Below, piece by piece: positions 10,590 through 16,374 of a stretch of DNA of 16,374 nucleotides. How positions within the stretch are numbered: position 1 is the stretch's first letter; every line of letters starts with the position of its first letter. The notes under the pieces were generated by a model that ran no database searches, was not told where the DNA came from, and was given only the letters and a program-made list of their open reading frames with translations. Position numbers and translations under genes: made by a program. Origin of the DNA: Conidiobolus incongruus B7586 (Eukaryota; Entomophthoromycota; Entomophthoromycetes; Entomophthorales; Conidiobolaceae); NCBI GenBank assembly GCA_000697335.1, contig JNEM01016841.1, positions 1 to 16,374 of the forward strand, written 5' to 3'.

Positions 10590-11281
10590 TTAATATTTAC
10601 TCCTATGTCTACCATTATACCTAGAAGAATGATTATTCAATCTATTAGGAGCAGGTCGACTTAATAAAGAGTTTTGATTGGATCCTCTTCTGGAAATACT
10701 GGGAATGGGTCTCGAATCCGTAACATTCATTGGAGTTCCAATACTTACATCGATTCTGTCGCCCAGAACAAACCTGCATTCTCCCAAAGTTTTCAATTTG
10801 GTAGAATTTCTATTGGATTGGGAAATCATACCCAAATCTCTGAAGGAGTAGGCAAGTCGACTCCTGTCCCAATACACAATCCTAAAGTAGAGAGGTGTCG
10901 ATACCGATACATTATCGAATTTGACTAATATTTGTTTGGCTAAATCTTTAATTGTTGAAGTTTTCCTAAATTAAATGATAAGAGAATAATTTTCATAGAT
11001 TTTGAATAGATTTTGAAATTTACCATCCATATAATATAAATTCATTCTGAGGACTTATTCTATTAGTAGCAAAATCTTTCATACTAAACAATTTAATTAA
11101 TATATTATTAAATAAAATTAAATTTATTTACTTTTGATATTTTGAAAATTGACAAGTTGTAGGTATCATAAATGGACAAACCTAAAAAATGTTCATTAAT
11201 AAAAATTGATTGATATTACAATTTAATTTTTACTTTGAGGTCTTTCTCATTTTTTGATTCTGTTTTATTATTTTCACTCAT
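10590..11281 (-). CDS. SAP18 (Sin3-associated polypeptide 18) homologue, 4 exons, 177 aa
   Basis: Small ubiquitin-fold protein of the Sin3 histone-deacetylase complex and of the ASAP/PSAP splicing complexes with RNPS1 and acinus/pinin. Exons in reading order (minus strand): 11281-11234, 11181-11132, 11083-11024, 10965-10590, together 178 codons in one frame. The SAP18 domain runs from about residue 18 to 131. It opens with CPFMIP, continues with NMKDFA and NEFILYGWKTSTIKDLAKQI (human: ELQIYTWMDATLKEL), then FRIVYWDR (human: FAIVFTD), FRDLGMI (human: VKEIGST) and ends FVLGDRIDVSIGTP (human: FQIGDYLDIAITPP). After the domain there is a Ser/Arg/Asn-rich basic tail of about 45 residues, longer than the short human tail. 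The start is the only ATG in the short Lys/Glu-rich first exon. A perfect consensus donor lies unused inside the last exon. Its splicing role fits loosely with neighbouring RBM39; co-regulation is not shown. Confidence 0.9.
10741..10748 (-). other. Consensus 5' splice site inside SAP18 coding exon
   Basis: Read on the minus strand, GAT is followed by GTAAGTAT, a near-ideal donor starting at 10748, right after the conserved GDRID. Reading through it keeps the conserved SIGTP, so the main product must be unspliced here. Use of the site with a downstream AG such as 10622-10621 would truncate or replace the basic tail. Confidence 0.45.
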
Positions 11282-12917
11282 TATGCTTTGTTATGAAATT
11301 AGTATTTTCGAATAGATGTAATGATGATGAATTCAGCCAAAATTTATAGAGAAATTTAAATTTATGGGATTCAATTTCATTCAATTTTTCAATTTGACAA
11401 CAATAATATTAAATTTGGTTAACAATAAGTGTAAAATTACAATTGAATTTCTTAGTTGTTAATATTAGTTTAAAATATTGGGAATTTTTGATTTAATATA
11501 TTCAATAAAAAACTATTTATATATGGTTATGATAATGATTTTTATATTAACTATAGTATTCAAAGAAAATGTATTCCACATAACGAAATATCAAAAAACG
11601 AATATATTAACATTGTACAAAAAATAAATTTAAGAATATGATTTAAATTCCAATTATATTTTATACTTAGTATTAAAAGTTAGATTCATTGTAAAAAGTT
11701 TGTTAAAATATTATAGTAAAACCAAATTAGTATAACCATTACTAAAATAAATCATCCCTATAAGAAAATCAAATATTATTTCATAAACGAAATATTTTTA
11801 TTTTGAAACCAAAAATGCTAAACATTACTTGATGTAATTCAATTATTATTATTCATATCAAAATTATCATTTCAATTTAACAATTATTAGTTTAATTGCT
11901 TAACATAATACATAAAATTATGATATTTGACAGATTTTTTGATGGCGTCAATATTGGTTAACATTATAATAAATATACAGACTATCAGTGAATTGCTACC
12001 GAAATTCGCAAAATCTTTAGTAACTATACAGTCAGAAAATTGAATGAAATTTTGCAATCCTATCATAATAAATTATTAATTTGTAATTGGTATTTTGAAT
12101 CATGATATAGATGTAATTTTATATATTAATACAGACGAATTGTGATTACATCGTAATATTTCAAATTATTTTTTATCCAATATAAAAATTTGAGTGTTGA
12201 TATTAAATTATAATTAAAGGATCTCATATATATTTTTGATGTTATATTAAAACTATAAATTTTTGTAATATATCAGATGATAAGATTATTTATTTAATAT
12301 TTTAATGATTTTTTGAGATTTTTATTAAGAAAAATGTTAACGAATTAATAATAGTTGGGTGATAGAATCTGATAAAATTTATCAGATTCGAACATATAAA
12401 GAATTATATTAAAGTATTGATTATTTTTTTACTATAAAATTTATCTTATAAAAGTTAAATAAAATTCTTCAACTATCAATATTATTTCAAAATACCTAAT
12501 ATTCTAAATAATTAAACTAATTTTAATTCCATGTCCTTTAATTCACCAATATTATTCAATTCTTAGACCTTATGTAATTGCTTGGACATTTTTTTTCAAA
12601 ACTGCCAGGATTCTTCGGGATTCGTCAAAAACAATTTTTACATAATCTTCTAATCAAAGGTTGTTTGAAACCTATCAAATATATTAGAATTAATAGTTAC
12701 TTCTATTTCAAGTTTGGTGATATATCGTATGAAATAAAGTTATTACGTGAGATTATATGATATAATTATAAAGGATAAATGGAACACTCACATCGAACCA
12801 CCAAAAGATATTGAAAAACCTCAAATGGGCGTTTGATACTAATATAAAATCTACAAGAAAATTCACACTCAATGGAATTATCAATTGTAAAATTCATGCT
12901 CATAATTAATTTTTAAG
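11282..12917. other. Divergent spacer between SAP18 and subtilase (SAP18-proximal part)
   Basis: AT-rich spacer with no recognisable gene. It should contain the SAP18 promoter near its left end. A 25-bp palindrome at 12365-12389 is listed separately. A mixed-composition island at about 12578-12830 includes a 60-codon open frame (12578-12760) that matches no family I know. From about 12770 onward the composition is less AT-biased, consistent with the upstream control region of the subtilase. Confidence 0.55.
12365..12389. repeat. Near-perfect 25-bp palindrome (12-bp arms, 1-nt centre)
   Basis: The left arm GAATCTGATAAA (12365-12376) and right arm TTTATCAGATTC (12378-12389) are exact reverse complements around a single A at 12377. 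The arms contain TGATAA/TTATCA. The arms stop sharply at both ends, since 12364 and 12390 do not pair. It could be a dimeric transcription-factor site, a hairpin or cruciform, or the fused ends of a tiny inverted-repeat element. None of these is proven. Confidence 0.85.
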
Positions 12918-13100
12918 CGGTTGATAAACGGATTGGTGAATTGAATTAATGCTACACCAAACTTTATCATCTATAAATGAGTGTCTCCTCCCTTAGAGTT
13001 CTATATTGAACTTTTCAATCTTACCCTAATTTTTTATCTTATTTTTTAATTTAATTATTTTATAGTTTTGGATAGTTGATCAAATACGTGATAAATAAGG
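12918..13100 (+). promoter_or_regulatory. Putative promoter/5' region of the subtilase gene
   Basis: A TATA-like TATAAAT lies at 12972-12978, about 125 bp before the ATG. GATA-type hexamers are at 12922-12927 (TGATAA), 12964-12969 (TTATCA), 13034-13039 (TTATCT) and 13089-13094 (TGATAA). A directly repeated CGG pair spaced by 8 nt spans 12918-12931. A TTGATCAA palindrome lies about 20 bp before the ATG. In fungi, GATA factors and zinc-cluster (CGG-binding) factors control secreted proteases under nitrogen limitation; applying that here is inference. Such short motifs also arise often by chance in AT-rich DNA. Confidence 0.35.
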
Positions 13101-14618
13101 ATGCAATCGATTATATTTAATTGTTTACTATTGCTAGCAGGTTTTGAAGCTACCAAATTAACACAATTTTTGCAAAACAAGATTAATCAGTCTAGAGGAA
13201 GTGACGAATTCCACGATATTTTAGTACAGTTGACACCTGCCGAAATCCATAGCTATAAGTGCCACACTGGTGGTAGCTATGAAGAATTGGCCAATGCTAA
13301 GGCAAAATGGGTGCTTCAAAAAGTTCAGGCTCATTCTAACACAACCCAGGAATTGATTATGCCAACGGTTAGAAGACTACAGACTGAAAAACATATTTTG
13401 GATTCTGAGAACTTTTTCCTTACCAATACTCTGTCTATCAAGGCTAATTTGAAGGCTATTCAGGAGTTGGAACAGTTGTCAGTGGTCAGAGAAATCAGTT
13501 ATAATGGCTTAGTTAAGGCTGATTTGGGTATTTCTGAATATTGCGAATGTCGTTTGGAAAGAAGGGATAATAAGCCTTATTATGACAACTGGCATATCAA
13601 CTATATTAAGGCGACCAGAAAGGTTAGAAATTACGTTGCTAACGCTACTAAACTGGTTATTGGTTTTCCAGATACTGGTGTAGATTTCAGGCATGAAGCA
13701 TTACGTAGCAATTATCGAGGTCTCAAGGATGATGGATCTTATGATCATGACTACAATTGGTTTGACACTATCACTGAAGACGATCCCCTCTACCCTAATA
13801 CAAAATGTCCTCCTAATAGCCCAGAGCCTTGTGATGACACTGGTCACGGAACAATGGTAAGCAGTATTGCAGTTGGTACCAATGTCATCGGTGTCAATCC
13901 CAATAGCTACTGGATTGCTTGCAGAAACATGAATCAAGAATTCAGTCAGCTTTCCAATTACTTGCGTTGCTTGCAGTTCATGTTTGCTCCAACCCGTCGT
14001 GATGGCAGTGGTTATCGTGTTGACTTGCGTCCTCATGTCATCAACCACTCTTATGGATGTAATGGAAATGAAGGATGCAGCAAAACCTCCTTCAATATTG
14101 CAATTAATACACTCAAGAAAGCTGGTATCTTGAGTGTGAAATCTGCAGGCAACTCAGGCTCCAGTGGTTGTGGTACCATTACAACAGAGCCTGCATCTGC
14201 TCCAGATATAATCAACATTGGAGGTTTAGCATACGACTCCAACCAACGCTACACTACCAGCTCAATTGGTCCAATTGAAGGAAGATCTTTATCTGTCAAC
14301 TTAATGGCACCTGGAGATCGTCTCACTGTAGCTGAATATGGCACTGAAAATGCATACAGCGTCTGGGGTGGCACCAGTTTAGCAACGCCCCAAGTTGCAG
14401 CGGCTGCCATGATTGTCATGCAGGCATGTCCCATGTACCTTCGTCGCGTAGATGACGTTACTCGACTTCTCGAAGAGACTGCCACCCCCATCTATTCCAC
14501 CATAGGATGTGGCAATGATTCGCCCCAATCCATCCCTAATAACGAATATGGCTATGGTTTGATAAATGTTGAAAAAGCTGTTACCAAATGTTTAGCTGAA
14601 TCTGGCAAAAAATTATAA
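13101..14618 (+). CDS. Secreted S8 subtilisin-like serine protease, bacillopeptidase-F-like, 505 aa
   Basis: Predicted extracellular endopeptidase of family S8A. A hydrophobic signal-like segment covers residues 1-17 (IIFNCLLLLAG). A prodomain follows at about 36-140, opening with HDILVQL and ending with a LEQLSVVREI segment, the pattern I associate with bacillopeptidase-F propeptides. The catalytic triad is complete: Asp191 (FPDTGV), His249 (DDTGHGT) and Ser426 (GGTSLATP), with oxyanion Asn351 (SAGNSG). About ten cysteines in the mature part (236, 244, 274, 290, 320, 326, 357, 443, 470, 497) suggest disulfides. N-glycosylation sequons occur at N29, N80, N181 and N315. There is no C-terminal extension domain. 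The gene has no introns, unlike its neighbours, and is visibly richer in G+C. Arginine codons switch from AGR in the first 197 residues to CGN afterwards. Family relatives occur in bacteria and, as I recall, in some oomycetes and early-diverging fungi. Role (nutrition or host penetration) is unknown. Confidence 0.95.
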   Translation: MQSIIFNCLLLLAGFEATKLTQFLQNKINQSRGSDEFHDILVQLTPAEIHSYKCHTGGSYEELANAKAKWVLQKVQAHSNTTQELIMPTVRRLQTEKHILDSENFFLTNTLSIKANLKAIQELEQLSVVREISYNGLVKADLGISEYCECRLERRDNKPYYDNWHINYIKATRKVRNYVANATKLVIGFPDTGVDFRHEALRSNYRGLKDDGSYDHDYNWFDTITEDDPLYPNTKCPPNSPEPCDDTGHGTMVSSIAVGTNVIGVNPNSYWIACRNMNQEFSQLSNYLRCLQFMFAPTRRDGSGYRVDLRPHVINHSYGCNGNEGCSKTSFNIAINTLKKAGILSVKSAGNSGSSGCGTITTEPASAPDIINIGGLAYDSNQRYTTSSIGPIEGRSLSVNLMAPGDRLTVAEYGTENAYSVWGGTSLATPQVAAAAMIVMQACPMYLRRVDDVTRLLEETATPIYSTIGCGNDSPQSIPNNEYGYGLINVEKAVTKCLAESGKKL

Positions 14619-15456
14619 ATTTTTAATTTATCATGTAATAAATTTGAATGGAATAGTAACTAATCGGATAAAAAAGTGATGATTTATAACATTTTTATAA
14701 TCAATGTTTAGATAGTACCTGATTTATTTTTTATAATCATCTTTAAATATTAATATGAAAAAGTATATAAACTACTTAATCCATTTTATTCAAATTTTTA
14801 ATATACAAATTATTATTCCTAGTTATAATATCAATGAAATAATTTTATAAAATTGATTATGATTTTTATACTAGAAATGTTATTTTAATATATCAAGAGA
14901 GTTAAATATTAATGAAATGTTAATCAATTATAATCCCATTATATCACATTCATTATACTTACCAATGATACCGTAATAATTTAATAATATTTCTTATACT
15001 AAACAATAGACAAAAACTTTAAATTTATAGGTTTTATACCAAGATTATAAATTTTCACAGTTGTCAAAAAAAATAAAAATTATCAAAATCAACCTAAAGG
15101 GACAATATATTACTAATAAATTAAATCAAATTGTCACATTTTTCAAGTATATGAAAAGTATTGATATGTGTATTATAGTTCGATATATTTGGCTTTGGGA
15201 ATAGTATTTAAAATATCAGATTTATTTTTAAAAGACAGATTTTTTATCAAAGGGAATATAGTGATGGTGGATATATATGTAAAATGATTAAAAAATATAT
15301 TCAAATATGAAACAATGGGAAATTTGCAATTGTAGAAACCTTGATATAAGTAAATAGTTTAACCAAAGGATTAAGAAATTTAAAAAAATTATAGAAATAA
15401 TTTATTTTTTGATATAAATTTTTGCTTGTCATCAATTTAGAGAATAGATGAAACAA
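14619..15456. other. Spacer downstream of the subtilase
   Basis: AT-rich sequence without a recognisable gene. A possible poly(A) signal AATAAA is at 14637-14642, 19 nt after the subtilase stop. A small A/T hairpin, ATAAATT-TTT-AATTTAT (14615-14631), overlaps the stop codon. Neither is compelling in this base composition. Confidence 0.6.
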
Positions 15457-15529
15457 GCCCCTATGGCCCAATGGATAAGGCATCGGACTTCTAATCCGGG
15501 GATTCTGGGTTCGATCCCCAGTAGGGGTG
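15457..15529 (+). tRNA. tRNA-Arg (anticodon UCU), intronless
   Basis: A complete 73-nt cloverleaf. The acceptor stem GCCCCTA pairs with TAGGGGT (15522-15528) with a terminal G-U pair, as also occurs in human tRNA-Arg(CCU). The anticodon stem TCGGA/TCCGG holds the loop CTTCTAA, giving anticodon TCT, which reads AGA. The T-arm is CTGGG-TTCGATC-CCCAG and the discriminator is G. Internal Pol III promoter: A box TGGCCCAATGG (15464-15474) and B box GGTTCGATCC (15508-15517). There is no intron and CCA is not encoded. Confidence 0.97.
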
Positions 15530-16374
15530 GGATAATATAATTATGCTATTAATATAGATTAATTAAATTATATCATTACTTATTTTTTTAGATCACACTT
15601 ATCAATACTATCAATCAGTTATCTTTTGAAATAATATAACATATGTCAATAATCAGTATTTTTATTTAATCAAATCTAAATTTTATCTTTATCAATAATT
15701 TTTTTTATAAATTAAAATATAATATTAAATATAAATAAATTAAATTCATTTATATATATATAATTATATTTAGTCAAAAATATAAATTAATAATTAATAT
15801 TAATAATTTTAAACTTTATACAGTTAATATTATTATAAAAATTAACTAATGGAAAAAATTTTAAAATCAAAATTCAATTTAAATATTATTATATAATTTT
15901 TAAAAATTATTATAAAATATATAATTAATATTCATCTTTATTATTGACAATTTTTTACCATATTTTTGGCAAGCTTCTAATATTTGAAAAATAGTTTTTT
16001 ATTGAAAACTGAAATTATATATAATATAAACAAATTTAATTTTTATAAGAATTTTTGCCTTGCAAGTATATTTATTAATTATCCAAAATCACTATAATTA
16101 AAAGGGTTATAATCTATTGAATATATTAAATATAATAATCTTTTCTAATTTTTATATATAAAAAATTTTATAATTCTTATATCAAATAATAAATATCTTA
16201 ACTTTATTATAATATTATCTTTTAAAAAATATTTTTTTAAAAAAATAAAAACAAATTAATTATTAATCAATTTAACTTTAAGATTTAAATAAAAAAACTA
16301 TATATCATTATAATCCATTATAATAATTTATATTTGCTTGATAATATATATATATATTTTTTTTAATTATTAAA
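15530..16374. other. AT-rich terminal spacer
   Basis: Apart from the T-run listed separately, this stretch is near-pure A/T sequence rich in homopolymer and TA runs, with no open frame or RNA gene that I can support. It ends in a TA-repeat and T-run. Confidence 0.7.
15583..15589 (+). terminator. Likely Pol III terminator of the tRNA gene
   Basis: The first run of four or more T after the tRNA is the seven-T run at 15583-15589, about 54 nt past the mature 3' end. This is farther than the usual few to about 20 nt and would give a long 3' trailer. Confidence 0.5.

Noticed and set aside
10674-10928. Open frame on the + strand over SAP18
   Set aside because: Antisense shadow of the SAP18 last exon, with no family similarity.
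13509-14491. Four minus-strand open frames inside the subtilase gene
   Set aside because: They are antisense shadows of a gene with an intact catalytic triad and full-length homology.
15301-15483. Minus-strand open frame overlapping the tRNA gene
   Set aside because: Its first codons are the antisense of the tRNA and the rest is low-complexity AT-rich sequence.

Overview
The window is a very AT-rich eukaryotic nuclear segment. It holds four protein genes and one tRNA gene set in long, almost featureless A+T-rich spacers. Two genes are split by many short GT-AG introns: cullin has 13 exons with introns of about 49-89 nt, and RBM39 has 12 exons with introns of 50-58 nt. Several introns carry ACTAAC/ACTAAT/CTAAC branch-site-like motifs close to the 3' end. 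The proteins (a cullin-1/2 type scaffold, an RBM39/Rsd1 splicing factor, SAP18 and a bacillopeptidase-F-like secreted subtilase) together with compact introns and fungal-like branch sites suggest an opisthokont. An AT-rich early-diverging fungus such as an entomophthoralean/Conidiobolus-type lineage is my best guess. An AT-rich reduced animal parasite is not excluded. This placement is inference.

Layout: 1-3602 is AT-rich spacer with one small decayed-looking island (about 955-1320) that may derive from a GIY-YIG-bearing retroelement. 3603-6708 (+) is the cullin. 6709-7479 is the convergent spacer. 7480-9504 (-) is RBM39. 9505-10589 is spacer. 10590-11281 (-) is SAP18. 11282-13100 is the divergent spacer, with a perfect 12-bp-arm palindrome and the subtilase promoter. 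13101-14618 (+) is the intronless subtilase. 14619-15456 is spacer. 15457-15529 (+) is tRNA-Arg(UCU). 15530-16374 is AT-rich spacer with a distant Pol III T-run.

Functionally, three genes are housekeeping: ubiquitin-ligase scaffolding (cullin) and pre-mRNA splicing/exon-junction regulation (RBM39, SAP18). The subtilase is an accessory secreted enzyme with a bacterial-type family affinity, no introns, higher GC and an odd internal codon partition. I hand-spliced all three intron-containing genes. Each gives one continuous frame matching its family end to end: 809, 476 and 177 residues. I see no CRISPR array, intact mobile element, virus-like element or obviously novel multi-gene system. The most unusual signals are a hairpin in cullin intron 3 that pairs the branch site with the 3' splice site, the codon partition of the subtilase, and the palindrome at 12365.
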